Assembly: GCA_023443315.1 (NCBI GenBank)
Contig: JAEZVA010000013.1
Span: 1-27,592, forward strand
Length of the DNA stretch: 27,592 nucleotides
From: Bacillota bacterium
GTDB taxonomy: Bacteria; Bacillota; Clostridia; Oscillospirales; Ruminococcaceae
Direction: 5' to 3'
Within the stretch, counting starts at the first letter, position 1. The number at the start of each line of letters is the position of its first letter. The notes below the pieces were generated by a model that was given only the letters and a program-made list of their open reading frames with translations, did not search any database and had not been told where the DNA came from. The translations under genes and the position numbers were made by a program. Shown piece by piece: positions 7,855-15,617 of this stretch.

Positions 7855-8403
7855 TTACTTCTTGCCGCCTTTACCGGCCTTGCCTTCCTTGCGGATGATT
7901 ACTTCGCCAGCGTACTTAATGCCTTTGCCCTTATACGGCTCGGGCGGACGCTTCTCGCGAATATTCGCTGCGAACTGTCCAACCACCTGTTTGTCAGAGC
8001 CCAGTACCACAATCTTGTTGGGCGCGGGCACTTCTACGGTGATTCCGTCAATCTCAGGCATAATCACCTGATGAGAATAGCCAAGGTTCATAACGAGGTT
8101 TTTGCCCTGTTTTGCAACACGGTACCCTACGCCGTTTACCTCAAGCTCCTTTTTAAAGCCTTCGTTTACACCGTAGACCATGTTCGCGATTAGCGTTCTG
8201 GTCAGACCGTGCAGCGACTTGTGCTCCTTGCTCTCGCTCGCGCGCGATACAGTCAGCTTGCCGTCGGCAAGTTCAAGTTTCATCGCGGGATTGAAGGAGT
8301 TCTCAAGCGTGCCCTTGGGTCCCTTAACGGTAACGGTGCTGCCGTTAATCTTTACGTCGACACCCTGTGGGATATCGATCTCTTTTCTACCTATACGAGA
8401 CAT
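7855..8403 (-). CDS. rplF: 50S ribosomal protein L6
   Basis: L6 binds 23S rRNA near the sarcin-ricin loop and the factor-binding site. 182 residues with the two repeated L6 folds: MSRIGRKEIDIPQGVDV at the start, VKGPKGTLENSF in the first domain, and RPPEPYKGKGIKYAGEVI near the C terminus, which ends in a lysine/glycine tail. ATG start. Confidence 0.97.
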   Translation of the reverse strand: MSRIGRKEIDIPQGVDVKINGSTVTVKGPKGTLENSFNPAMKLELADGKLTVSRASESKEHKSLHGLTRTLIANMVYGVNEGFKKELEVNGVGYRVAKQGKNLVMNLGYSHQVIMPEIDGITVEVPAPNKIVVLGSDKQVVGQFAANIREKRPPEPYKGKGIKYAGEVIIRKEGKAGKGGKK

Positions 8404-8418
8404 TCGCCTTACACCTCC

Positions 8419-8817
8419 TTACCAAATATATGCAAGGACTTCTCCGCCTACCTTTTCGGTGCGTGCCTTTTTATCGGTCATAACGCCTTTAGGGGTAGAC
8501 ATGATTGCGATACCGAGGCCCTTTAGCACTCTCGGCATGTCCTCACAGCTGGTGTATATGCGCAAACCGGGTTTCGATACCCTTCTGAGTCCTGTAATAA
8601 CCTGAGATTTGTTCTCTCCGTACTTCAGAACAACACGGATAACGCCCTGTTTGCTGTCATTGATTACCTGATAGTTCTTGATATATCCCTCTTCAAGAAG
8701 GATCTGTGCGATCGACTTCTTCATGTTGGACGCGGGGATATCCACCGTATCATGCTTCGCGGTGCATGCGTTGCGGATGCGCGTAAGCATATCGGCGATT
8801 GGATCGGTGATCTGCAT
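8419..8817 (-). CDS. rpsH: 30S ribosomal protein S8
   Basis: S8 is a primary 16S rRNA binder and, in Escherichia coli, the repressor of the spc operon. 132 residues from the ATG at 8817, giving MQITDPIADMLTRIRNA, the family start; an open frame continues upstream to 8949 but overlaps rpsZ and is not S8-like. Conserved blocks: ILLEEGYIKNYQVI, KPGLRIYTSCEDMPRVLKG, GIAIMSTPKGVMTDKKAR and the ending GGEVLAYIW. Confidence 0.97.
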   Translation of the reverse strand: MQITDPIADMLTRIRNACTAKHDTVDIPASNMKKSIAQILLEEGYIKNYQVINDSKQGVIRVVLKYGENKSQVITGLRRVSKPGLRIYTSCEDMPRVLKGLGIAIMSTPKGVMTDKKARTEKVGGEVLAYIW

Positions 8818-8842
8818 ACCTTCAACCTCCTTTACCTGGTAC

Positions 8843-9028
8843 TTACCAGCTGGCTTTTCTAACGCCGGGAATCTCGCCTTTGTGTGCAAGCTCCCTAAAG
8901 CATATGCGGCAAATACCGAACTTGCGAAGGTAAGCGTGCGGTCTGCCACAGATTTTGCACCTGTTGTATGCTCTGGTAGAGAATTTAGGCGTTCTCTGTT
9001 GCTTTACTTTCATTGACGTTTTTGCCAT
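8843..9028 (-). CDS. rpsZ: 30S ribosomal protein S14, zinc-binding type Z
   Basis: 61 residues, the short S14 form. Four zinc ligands are in CKIC and CRIC (CKICGRPHAYLRKFGICRIC), so this is the C+ type. The ending is ELAHKGEIPGVRKASW. ATG start. S14 sits in the 30S head. The gene lies between rplE and rpsH as in Bacillota. Confidence 0.97.
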   Translation of the reverse strand: MAKTSMKVKQQRTPKFSTRAYNRCKICGRPHAYLRKFGICRICFRELAHKGEIPGVRKASW

Positions 9029-9045
9029 GAAACTTTACACCCTCC

Positions 9046-9585
9046 TTACTTCGCGAACGGAGCACCCATAAGCGTTAGCAGCTCGCGGGCCTCCTCATCG
9101 GTCTTTGCGGTAGTGACAAAACAAATGTCCATGCCTCTGACCTTGTCAATCTTATCATAGTCGATTTCCGGGAAAATAAGCTGTTCCTTCAAACCGACCG
9201 AGTAGTTGCCGCGTCCGTCAAACGAGTTTGCGTTAATACCGCGGAAGTCTCTTACGCGGGGCAGCGCTACGTTAAACAGTCTGTCAACAAATTCATACAT
9301 CCGGCTTGCGCGCAGCGTAGTCTTTGCGCCAATGGGCATGCCCTCGCGCAGCTTGAAGTTTGCAACCGACTTTTTCGCCTTGCACACGATCGCCTTTTGA
9401 CCGGTGATCTTTCCGAGGTCTGCAATCACCGCGTCCATCATCTTAGCGTTGTCGCGGGCCTCGCCGCAACCAATGTTGATGACGACCTTTTCAAGCTTCG
9501 GAACCTGCATGACGCTTTTGTAGCCGAACTTTTTCATTAAAGCGGGGGCTACTTCGTTCTTGTAGTAATCGTTAAGCCTTGCCAT
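9046..9585 (-). CDS. rplE: 50S ribosomal protein L5
   Basis: 5S rRNA-binding protein contacting the P-site tRNA. 179 residues: LNDYYKNEVAPALMKKFGYK, VPKLEKVVINIGCGEA, LREGMPIGAKTTLR, RVRDFRGINANSFDGRGNYS, and the ending DEEARELLTLMGAPFAK. ATG start with GAGGAGG upstream. Standard length and place. Confidence 0.98.
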   Translation of the reverse strand: MARLNDYYKNEVAPALMKKFGYKSVMQVPKLEKVVINIGCGEARDNAKMMDAVIADLGKITGQKAIVCKAKKSVANFKLREGMPIGAKTTLRASRMYEFVDRLFNVALPRVRDFRGINANSFDGRGNYSVGLKEQLIFPEIDYDKIDKVRGMDICFVTTAKTDEEARELLTLMGAPFAK

Positions 9586-9601
9586 GATTATACCTCCTCA
9601 C

Positions 9602-9922
9602 CTAAAAAGTCTCGCCGCAGGCTTTATTCTTGCATATGCGGGTCTTTGAGCCGTCCTCAAAGATCTTGTGCGCAAGCCTTGTGGGTTTGCCGCACTTGGG
9701 GCATACAAGCATAACCTTGCTTGCATAAAGCGGAGCCTCTACCTTTACAATGCCGCCCGCCTGACCCATTTGACGCGGCTTCAAGTGCTTGGTAGCAATG
9801 TTGCGTCCTTCAACAATAACCTTGCCTTCTTTGGGGCTAACTTCGAGTACCTTCCCCTTTTGGCCGCGGTCCTTGCCCGATATGACAACAACGGTGTCGC
9901 CTTTTTTGACGTGTAGCTTCAT
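9602..9922 (-). CDS. rplX: 50S ribosomal protein L24
   Basis: Assembly initiator of the large subunit. 106 residues with the KOW motif GDTVVVISGKDRGQKGKVLE near the N terminus. The C terminus has CPKCGKPTR and later CKNKACGETF, a zinc-ribbon-like pair in which the second half is C-x4-C rather than the common C-x2-C. The start is the ATG at 9922 (MKLHVKKGD), with GGAGG 10 nt upstream; the ATG at 9940 overlaps the rplN stop and contains that binding site. Confidence 0.96.
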   Translation of the reverse strand: MKLHVKKGDTVVVISGKDRGQKGKVLEVSPKEGKVIVEGRNIATKHLKPRQMGQAGGIVKVEAPLYASKVMLVCPKCGKPTRLAHKIFEDGSKTRICKNKACGETF

Positions 9923-9939
9923 TCTTCGAGCACCTCCCA

Positions 9940-10308
9940 TTACAGCACTTCGGGGGCAAGGCTCAGAATCTTCAGGTACTCGCGCTCGCGAAGCTCGCGT
10001 GCAACCGGCCCAAAGATACGAGTGCCCCTCGGGGTTTTATCATCTTTAATTATAACGGCGGCGTTTTCATCAAAACGGATATAGCTGCCGTCGGCACGCC
10101 TTACGCCCTTTGCCGAACGAACAATAACCGCTTTAATCACATCACCTTTTTTTACAACGCCTCCGGGTGTGGCCTTTTTAACTGAAGCCACCACCACGTC
10201 GCCGATGTTGGCGTATCTCCTGCGGGAGCCACCCAACACACGAATGCACATAAGCTCTTTGGCACCGGTGTTGTCGGCAACCTTGAGATAGGTCTGCATC
10301 TGTATCAC
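9940..10308 (-). CDS. rplN: 50S ribosomal protein L14
   Basis: L14 forms intersubunit bridges. 122 residues, the exact family length. Starts with GTG at 10308 (MIQMQTYLKVADNTGAKELM), with AGGAGG 8 nt upstream; the ATG at codon 4 would shorten it. Blocks: CIRVLGGSRRRYANIGDVV, ATPGGVVKKGDVIKAVIVR, RGTRIFGPVARELRE. Its TAA stop overlaps the ATG at 9940 in the rplX leader. Confidence 0.97.
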   Translation of the reverse strand: MIQMQTYLKVADNTGAKELMCIRVLGGSRRRYANIGDVVVASVKKATPGGVVKKGDVIKAVIVRSAKGVRRADGSYIRFDENAAVIIKDDKTPRGTRIFGPVARELREREYLKILSLAPEVL

Positions 10309-10352
10309 AGTGCGTTCCTCCTTCCGGTTTCAAAACTCAAACCGAGCAGTAA

Positions 10353-10610
10353 TTATTTGGCCTTCTCGATAATCTCGACAAGCCTCCATCTTTTGTCTTT
10401 GGAGAGAGGTCTTGTTTCCATTATCTCAACCCTGTCGCCAATGGCGCAAGCATTCTGCTCATCGTGTGCCTTCAGCTTAACAGTGCGCTTGATAATCTTT
10501 TTATACAGCGGATGTTTCACGTTGTCCTGGATGGCCACGACAATCGTCTTATCCATCTTGTCGCTTACAACCTTGCCAACCCTGGTTTTTCTCAGGTTTC
10601 TTTCACTCAC
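10353..10610 (-). CDS. rpsQ: 30S ribosomal protein S17
   Basis: Primary 16S rRNA-binding protein with an OB fold. 85 residues: LRKTRVGKVVSDKMDKTIVV, KHPLYKKIIKRTVKLKAHDE, and CAIGDRVEIMETRPLSKDKR. The start is GTG at 10610, with GGAGG 9 nt upstream and no usable ATG nearby. Confidence 0.97.
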   Translation of the reverse strand: MSERNLRKTRVGKVVSDKMDKTIVVAIQDNVKHPLYKKIIKRTVKLKAHDEQNACAIGDRVEIMETRPLSKDKRWRLVEIIEKAK

Positions 10611-10632
10611 CGCTTATTTCCTCCCTTCCATG

Positions 10633-10833
10633 CTACTGCACACCTTTAATTTCGTTTAGCTTGATTACGGTCTTAATGCGGGCAATATCGCGTTTTACGG
10701 CTTTAATGCGCTGGGGGTTGTCAAGCTGATTTATGGCGTGCTGGAAGCGAAGGTTGAAGAGCTCGGCCTTGAGGTCTGTAAGCTTTGCATCCAGCTCGTT
10801 TTCGGATAGTTTGCGGATCTCTACAGCCTTCAT
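10633..10833 (-). CDS. rpmC: 50S ribosomal protein L29
   Basis: Small helical-hairpin protein beside the exit tunnel. 66 residues: KAVEIRKLSENELDAKLTDL, LFNLRFQHAINQLDNPQRIK, ARIKTVIKLNEI. ATG at 10833 overlaps the stop of rplP (TAATG), suggesting translational coupling. Confidence 0.97.
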   Translation of the reverse strand: MKAVEIRKLSENELDAKLTDLKAELFNLRFQHAINQLDNPQRIKAVKRDIARIKTVIKLNEIKGVQ

Positions 10834-11258
10834 TATTGCTCACCACCCCATCCTTCTCTTGTAATGAACTTGCACTTAACCGGCAGTTTGTGTGCGGCAA
10901 GGCGCATTGCCTCACGGGCAATCTCCTCGGGTACGCCGCCAATCTCAAACATTACACGGCCTGGCTTTACCACAGCCACCCAGTACTCGGGACTACCCTT
11001 ACCGGAACCCATTCGGGTCTCAGCGGGCTTCTGAGTAACGGGCTTGTGCGGGAAAATCTTAATCCAAACCTGACCGCCGCGCTTAATGTAACGGGTCATT
11101 GCGATACGAGCAGCCTCGATTTGATTCGAGGTGATCCACGCGGGCTCGAGCGTCTGCAAACCAAAGTCTCCGTTGGATACGGTATTGCCACGCATTGCCT
11201 TGCCCTTCATGCGTCCTCTTTGTACACGGCGATATTTCACACGCTTTGGCAGAAGCAT
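10833..11258 (-). CDS. rplP: 50S ribosomal protein L16
   Basis: L16 helps shape the A-site tRNA region. 141 residues: MLLPKRVKYRRVQRGRMKGK, WITSNQIEAARIAMTRYIKR, KPVTQKPAETRMGSGKGSPE, and VVKPGRVMFEIGGVPEE. The ATG overlaps the rpsC stop by one base; the stop overlaps rpmC. Confidence 0.98.
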   Translation of the reverse strand: MLLPKRVKYRRVQRGRMKGKAMRGNTVSNGDFGLQTLEPAWITSNQIEAARIAMTRYIKRGGQVWIKIFPHKPVTQKPAETRMGSGKGSPEYWVAVVKPGRVMFEIGGVPEEIAREAMRLAAHKLPVKCKFITREGWGGEQ

Positions 11259-11941
11259 TACCTAGCGCCTCCTTCCCTCCGGGGCCTTTTTACATCGCTT
11301 AAAACCTCGCCCCTGTAAATCCATACCTTAACGCCGATGCGTCCATAGGTTGTGTGCGCCTCGGCAAAGCCGTAATCGATGTCGGCGCGAAGCGTCTGCA
11401 GCGGGATGGTTCCCTCGTGGTAGTGCTCGGTACGTGCGATTTCCGCGCCGCCCAAACGCCCGGAGACGCCGGTTTTAATACCCTTTGCACCGCGCTTCAT
11501 GGCATTGCCGATCGCAAGCTTGAGTGCACGTCTAAAAGAAACGCGGCGCTCGAGCTGAGCAGCGATGTTTTCTGCCACAAGCTGTGCATTTAGGTCAGGC
11601 TGTCTAACCTCTACAATGTTAATGGCAACCGAAACCTTGTCGGTTTTGCCCTTGTTGATAAGCTCTTCGCACTGAACGCGGAGCTTGTCGATGCCTGCGC
11701 CGCCCTTGCCAATAACCATACCGGGCTTTGCACAGTGAATGCTGATCTTTACCTTGCCCGAAAAGCGCTCGATTTCGATGCGCGGAACACCCGCCAGATA
11801 CAAGTTCTTTTTCAGGAACTTGCGCAGCTTGTAATCCTCTACGAGGATATCGCCGAAAGCGTTGTCCCTAGCAAACCAGCGGGAATCCCAATCCTTGATT
11901 ACACCGACTCGTAGTCCGTGTGGATGAATCTTCTGGCCCAT
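11258..11941 (-). CDS. rpsC: 30S ribosomal protein S3
   Basis: S3 forms part of the mRNA entry tunnel and helicase. 227 residues: MGQKIHPHGLRVGVIKDWDS, the KH-domain loop GMVIGKGGAGIDKLR at about residues 76-90, and the C-terminal domain with GAKGIKTGVSGRLGGAEIAR and GRIGVKVWIYRGEVL. ATG start. Confidence 0.98.
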   Translation of the reverse strand: MGQKIHPHGLRVGVIKDWDSRWFARDNAFGDILVEDYKLRKFLKKNLYLAGVPRIEIERFSGKVKISIHCAKPGMVIGKGGAGIDKLRVQCEELINKGKTDKVSVAINIVEVRQPDLNAQLVAENIAAQLERRVSFRRALKLAIGNAMKRGAKGIKTGVSGRLGGAEIARTEHYHEGTIPLQTLRADIDYGFAEAHTTYGRIGVKVWIYRGEVLSDVKRPRREGGAR

Positions 11942-11961
11942 AGTTTACCTCCTCTTTCAGC

Positions 11962-12297
11962 TTATTCCTTTTCCTTTACGGCGAGTGTTACGTGCGACGA
12001 TCTCTTAAGAATGCGAAACGCTCTGCCCTGTGCCCGGGGGCTGATCCTCTTCATGGTAGGACCGGGGCAAACGAAGCACTCCGATACATAAAGGTTGTTT
12101 TTATCCATGCCGAAATTGTTCTCTGCGTTAGCCATTGCCGACTTGAGCAGCTTAATCAGCGGCTCGCTTGCCGCCTTGGGCGTGTTCTTCAGAATGGCCA
12201 TTGCTAAATCAGCCGGCTTGTTTCTGATAAGATCCAGAACCGGTACAAACTTGCGAGGAGAAATTCGGACATGCTTTAAATAAGCTTTGGCTTCCAT
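11962..12297 (-). CDS. rplV: 50S ribosomal protein L22
   Basis: L22 lines the exit tunnel; its loop is a known macrolide-resistance site. 111 residues: MEAKAYLKHVRISPRKFVPV, LDLIRNKPADLAMAIL, and the beta-hairpin region CFVCPGPTMKRISPRAQGRA followed by FRILKRSSHVTLAV. ATG at 12297 with AAGGAGG upstream. No insertion or deletion is evident in the loop. Confidence 0.97.
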   Translation of the reverse strand: MEAKAYLKHVRISPRKFVPVLDLIRNKPADLAMAILKNTPKAASEPLIKLLKSAMANAENNFGMDKNNLYVSECFVCPGPTMKRISPRAQGRAFRILKRSSHVTLAVKEKE

Positions 12298-12323
12298 TTG
12301 TAAATCCTCCTTCCGCCCTTGCG

Positions 12324-12599
12324 TTACTTCTTGGTGGTTTTGGAGCCGGCGTGACCCCTGTACGTTCTCGTGGGGGCGAACTCTCCGAGCTTGTGACCCA
12401 CCATATCCTCAGTGACATATACCGGCACATGTTTTCTGCCGTCATGCACCGCAATGGTATGCCCAACAAATTCCGGGAAGATGGTGGAGGCTCGGCTCCA
12501 GGACTTGAGAACCTTCTTCTCTCCGGCTTCGTTCATGGCGATAACGCGCTTTAGGAGCACCGGCTGTATATACGGTCCCTTTTTGACGCTTCTGCCCAT
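12324..12599 (-). CDS. rpsS: 30S ribosomal protein S19
   Basis: S19 binds the 30S head next to S13. 91 residues: MGRSVKKGPYIQPVLLKRVI, KVLKSWSRASTIFPEFVGHT, HVPVYVTEDMVGHKLGEF, and TRTYRGHAG. ATG start preceded by AGGAGG. Confidence 0.97.
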   Translation of the reverse strand: MGRSVKKGPYIQPVLLKRVIAMNEAGEKKVLKSWSRASTIFPEFVGHTIAVHDGRKHVPVYVTEDMVGHKLGEFAPTRTYRGHAGSKTTKK

Positions 12600-12626
12600 T
12601 GTTCATCTGCCTCCTTTCGCAGTACC

Positions 12627-13460
12627 TTATTTCGCATTTCTGCGCTTGACGATATACTTATCGGACTTGTTGTGCTTTGCTCTGGTCTTATAACCAAGCG
12701 CAGGCTTGCCCCAAGGGGTAACTGGTCCGGAACGACCGATAGGGGAACGTCCCTCACCACCGCCGTGGGGATGGTCGCAGGGGTTCATGACGGAACCGCG
12801 GACGGTGGGTCTCCAGCCCATGTGACGCTTACGACCGGCCTTACCGATGTTTACGTTCTCATGGTCGATGTTGCCGACCTGACCGATGGTTGCCATGCAG
12901 CCCACAGGAACCTTGCGAAGCTCACTGGAAGGCAGACGAACGAGTGCGTAGTCGCCCTCTTTTGCCATAAGCTGAGCCATGTTGCCGGCTGCTCTTGCAA
13001 GCTGGCCGCCTCTGCCCGCGTACAGCTCCACGTTGTGGATAAAGGTACCGACAGGGATGTTGATCATGGGCAAAGCGTTGCCGGGGATGATGTCCGCTGA
13101 AGGACCCGACATCACGGTAGCGCCAACCTTTAAGCCGTTGGGGGCTAAGATGTAACGCTTTTCACCGTCTGCATACTCGAGCAGCGCGATGTGCGCCGAA
13201 CGGTTGGGGTCGTACTCCAGTGTGAGCACCGTTGCGGGGATGTCAAACTTGTCACGCTTGAAGTCGATAATACGGTATTTTCTGCGCGCACCGCCGCCGC
13301 GATGGCGAACCGTGATGCGACCGTAGCTGTTTCTACCAGAGTTCTTCTTGAGCGTTGTCAGAAGGCTCTTCTCTGGCTCTACCTTCGAAAGCCCCGAGTA
13401 ATCGGTAACCGTCATCTTGCGGCGACCCGGGGTCGTAGGCTTGTAAAACTTAATAGCCAT
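12627..13460 (-). CDS. rplB: 50S ribosomal protein L2
   Basis: Highly conserved protein needed for subunit association and peptidyl transferase assembly. 277 residues: MAIKFYKPTTPGRRKMTVTD, RNSYGRITVRHRGGGARRKY, the SH3-like middle with HIALLEYADGEKRYILAP, and the C-terminal MNPCDHPHGGGEGRSPIG, which contains the invariant histidine. ATG start with AGGAG upstream. The upstream gap to rplW (147 nt) is unusually long and structured. Confidence 0.98.
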   Translation of the reverse strand: MAIKFYKPTTPGRRKMTVTDYSGLSKVEPEKSLLTTLKKNSGRNSYGRITVRHRGGGARRKYRIIDFKRDKFDIPATVLTLEYDPNRSAHIALLEYADGEKRYILAPNGLKVGATVMSGPSADIIPGNALPMINIPVGTFIHNVELYAGRGGQLARAAGNMAQLMAKEGDYALVRLPSSELRKVPVGCMATIGQVGNIDHENVNIGKAGRKRHMGWRPTVRGSVMNPCDHPHGGGEGRSPIGRSGPVTPWGKPALGYKTRAKHNKSDKYIVKRRNAK

Positions 13461-13607
13461 TTCGGTTTCACTCTCCTTGTGTTTGGCTTAGCGAGACGCA
13501 TTATTTGCGTCCCATACGATGCCAGCATTTCCATAATGCAGCGTCTTTTATTCTGACGCGCGCCGCAACCGTTGTTGCAACGCAGGAAAGCGGCTTGCTG
13601 GTCTAAA
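13461..13607 (-). promoter_or_regulatory. structured rplW-rplB intergenic region
   Basis: This 147-nt gap stands out in an operon where most neighbours overlap or lie 15-45 nt apart. On the plus strand GACGCA (13495-13500) faces TGCGTC (13506-13511) and GCGTC (13541-13545) faces GACGC (13555-13559). GACGCATTAT at 13495-13504 can alternatively pair with ATAATGCAGCGTC at 13533-13545 with a 3-nt bulge. CGTTG/CAACG around 13569-13581 forms another small hairpin. A palindrome GGTCTAAATTAGACC spans the rplW stop (13600-13614). No promoter or small gene is convincing here. Confidence 0.45.
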
Positions 13608-13904
13608 TTAGACCATGCTCTCGAAGAACTCGATGCCCTTGCTCTTCTCGGTCAGGGTGACAATGGCCTTCTTCCACTTGGGAGTATAGCCGGTGTGTGC
13701 ACCCATTCTCTTAAAGCGGCCTCTTACGTTCATCGTGTTTACCTTAGCAACCTTCACGCCGAACAGTTTTTCAACCGCACTTGCGATCTCGATCTTGTTG
13801 GCATCACGGGCAACCTCAAAGGTGTATTTCTTCTCGGCTACGCCCGCCATACTCGCTTCTGTAACAACGGGACGAATCACGACATCATGAGGGGTTCTTT
13901 CCAT
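13608..13904 (-). CDS. rplW: 50S ribosomal protein L23
   Basis: Exit-tunnel rim protein, docking site for trigger factor and SRP. 98 residues: DVVIRPVVTEASMAGVAEKK, EIASAVEKLFGVKVAKVNT, GRFKRMGAHTGYTPKWKKA. The ATG overlaps the rplD stop (TAATG) and has AGGAGG in the end of rplD, so the two are probably coupled. Confidence 0.97.
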   Translation of the reverse strand: MERTPHDVVIRPVVTEASMAGVAEKKYTFEVARDANKIEIASAVEKLFGVKVAKVNTMNVRGRFKRMGAHTGYTPKWKKAIVTLTEKSKGIEFFESMV

Positions 13905-14527
13905 TATGCGTACACCTCCTCGATCTTTGCCACGGCGTCCTTGACTACGATGAACTTGTCGTAGTTGAGTACGTCGTAAACGTTGAGCGTGTTCACAATC
14001 GCGGTTTTCACACCGGGGATGTTGCGCGCGCTCTTAACCACATTCATATCAGTGGCAGGCATTACGATAAGTGCTTTTTTGGTGGCACCTAGCGCAGCCA
14101 GCATTGCAACCATGCTCTTGGTCTTGATTTCGGAAAGGCTGATGCTGTCCACCACGATGATGTTCTGCTCCAGCACCTTACTCGAAAACGCAGACTTCAG
14201 TGCAAGTCTCTTGACCTTTTTGTTCAGCGAGTAGCTGTAATCGCGGGGCTTGGGTCCCAGTGCCACGCCGCCATGACGCCACTGCGGAGCACGGATGGAT
14301 CCCTGTCTTGCATGACCGGTGCCCTTCTGTCTCCAGGGCTTGCGTCCACCGCCGCGCACTTCGGTGCGGGTTAAGGTAGACTGTGTCCCCTGGCGCTGGT
14401 TGGCAAGATAGTTTACAACCGCGGCATGCATTACGCTTTTGTTGGGCTCTATACCAAATACGGCCTCAGAAAGCTCGATTTCGCCTTTCTTCTTGCCGGC
14501 CATATCATATACTGCAACCTTTGGCAT
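13904..14527 (-). CDS. rplD: 50S ribosomal protein L4
   Basis: L4 extends a loop into the exit tunnel; in gamma-proteobacteria it is also the repressor of the S10 operon. About 207 residues from the ATG at 14527 (MPKVAVYDMAGKKKGEIELS), with GGAGG 7 nt upstream. The tunnel loop region is TRTEVRGGGRKPWRQKGTGH and ARQGSIRAPQWRHGGVALGP; the ending includes LNVYDVLNYDKFIVVKDAV. The open frame extends to 14545, overlapping rplC, but that start lacks support. Confidence 0.97.
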   Translation of the reverse strand: MPKVAVYDMAGKKKGEIELSEAVFGIEPNKSVMHAAVVNYLANQRQGTQSTLTRTEVRGGGRKPWRQKGTGHARQGSIRAPQWRHGGVALGPKPRDYSYSLNKKVKRLALKSAFSSKVLEQNIIVVDSISLSEIKTKSMVAMLAALGATKKALIVMPATDMNVVKSARNIPGVKTAIVNTLNVYDVLNYDKFIVVKDAVAKIEEVYA

Positions 14528-14544
14528 TGTACTTCCTCCTTCCA

Positions 14545-15180
14545 TTACGCCTTTTTCACGCTGTTTGTGATGTACACGATACCGTTCTTGGGACCGGGTA
14601 CCGCACCCTTGAGCGCAATGAGGTTGTTTTCTGCATCAATCTTCGCGACAACAAGGTTCTGAACCGTTACGGCCTCGTTACCCATATGTCCGGGCAGCTT
14701 TTTGCCCTTCATAACACGGGATGGTGAGCTACAAGCGCCCATCGAGCCCGCATGACGGTGCACAGGACCGGTACCATGGGTTTCCTTCAGGCGGGAGAAT
14801 CCATGACGCTTAATTGCGCCTGCATAACCCTTACCCTTGCTGGTGCCCGAAACGTCTACGTGGTCGCCCAGCTCAAAGACTTCCGCCTTAATCAGGTCGC
14901 CTACGTTCATCGCATCGGGGTCGTCGAATTTGAATTCTTTCAGATGCTTCTTGGGTGCAACGTCCGCCTTGTCAAAGTGGCCCTTCATGGGCTTGTTGAC
15001 ACGGGCGGCAGATACATCGCCATAGCCGATCTGAACAGCAGTGTAGCCGTCGTTCTGCTCGGTTTTCTTCTGCACAACGATGCAGGGACCGGCCTGCACG
15101 ACGGTTACGGGGATGACGTTGCCTTTTTCATCAAAGATCTGCGTCATGCCCAGTTTTTTGCCGATGATTGCCTTTACCAT
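14545..15180 (-). CDS. rplC: 50S ribosomal protein L3
   Basis: Early assembly protein whose loop reaches the peptidyl transferase centre. 211 residues: MVKAIIGKKLGMTQIFDEKG, VVQAGPCIVVQKKTEQ, GTSKGKGYAGAIKRHGFSR, THGTGPVHRHAGSMGACSSP, and MKGKKLPGHMGNEAVTVQNL. ATG at 15180 with AGGAGGAAGG upstream. It is separated from rpsJ by a 125-nt structured gap. Confidence 0.98.
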   Translation of the reverse strand: MVKAIIGKKLGMTQIFDEKGNVIPVTVVQAGPCIVVQKKTEQNDGYTAVQIGYGDVSAARVNKPMKGHFDKADVAPKKHLKEFKFDDPDAMNVGDLIKAEVFELGDHVDVSGTSKGKGYAGAIKRHGFSRLKETHGTGPVHRHAGSMGACSSPSRVMKGKKLPGHMGNEAVTVQNLVVAKIDAENNLIALKGAVPGPKNGIVYITNSVKKA

Positions 15181-15305
15181 TCTTAAACCTTCCTCCTACG
15201 GTTATTGGTTGAGGATTTTTGCCCCCAACATGACCTGCAACGAAAGACCCACAGCGCCAAAGACGCCATGCTCGTCTTAACGCCAATCACGGTTGTAAAT
15301 AACCG
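15181..15305 (-). promoter_or_regulatory. structured rpsJ-rplC intergenic region
   Basis: The 125-nt gap can be closed by a 9-bp helix: on the plus strand ACGGTTATT at 15198-15206 pairs with AATAACCGT at 15298-15306, which would place the rplC ribosome-binding site right after the helix. The right arm can instead form a local hairpin with CGGTT (15290-15294) and AACCG (15301-15305), so the two pairings exclude each other. An inner hairpin has AAGACG and CGTCTT arms. This is the architecture of a translational switch, but no ligand is indicated. Confidence 0.45.
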
Positions 15306-15617
15306 TTACAGCTTAAGCTCGATGTCTACGCCGGCAGGGAGTTCAAGATCCATCAATACCTTAACCGTCTGGTTGGACGGGCGCAGGATGTCGATGAGCC
15401 TTTTGTGGGTTCTCTGCTCGAACTGCTCGCGGCTATCCTTGTACTTGTGTACCGCGCGCAGAACGGTGATGATCTCTCTCTCGGTGGGCAGCGGGATGGG
15501 ACCCGATACCTGAGCGCCGGTGCGCTTTGCGGTCTCGACAATCTTCTCCGCGGCCTGGTCTACGAGCTGATGATCATAACCCTTGATTCTAACCCTGATT
15601 TTTTCCTTGACTGCCAC
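15306..15617 (-). CDS. rpsJ: 30S ribosomal protein S10
   Basis: First gene of the superoperon; S10 is in the 30S head and also partners NusB in antitermination. 103 residues, the usual length. The start is GTG at 15617 (MAVKEKIRVRIKGYDHQLVD), with AGGAGG 9 nt upstream; an open frame continues to 15752 but runs through the leader terminator. Blocks: AKRTGAQVSGPIPLPTEREI, SREQFEQRTHKRLIDILRP, and the ending LELPAGVDIELKL. Confidence 0.97.
   Translation of the reverse strand: MAVKEKIRVRIKGYDHQLVDQAAEKIVETAKRTGAQVSGPIPLPTEREIITVLRAVHKYKDSREQFEQRTHKRLIDILRPSNQTVKVLMDLELPAGVDIELKL

Noticed and set aside
8818..8949. N-terminal extension of rpsH
   Set aside because: Overlaps rpsZ in another frame; the family start MQITDPIADML is at 8817.
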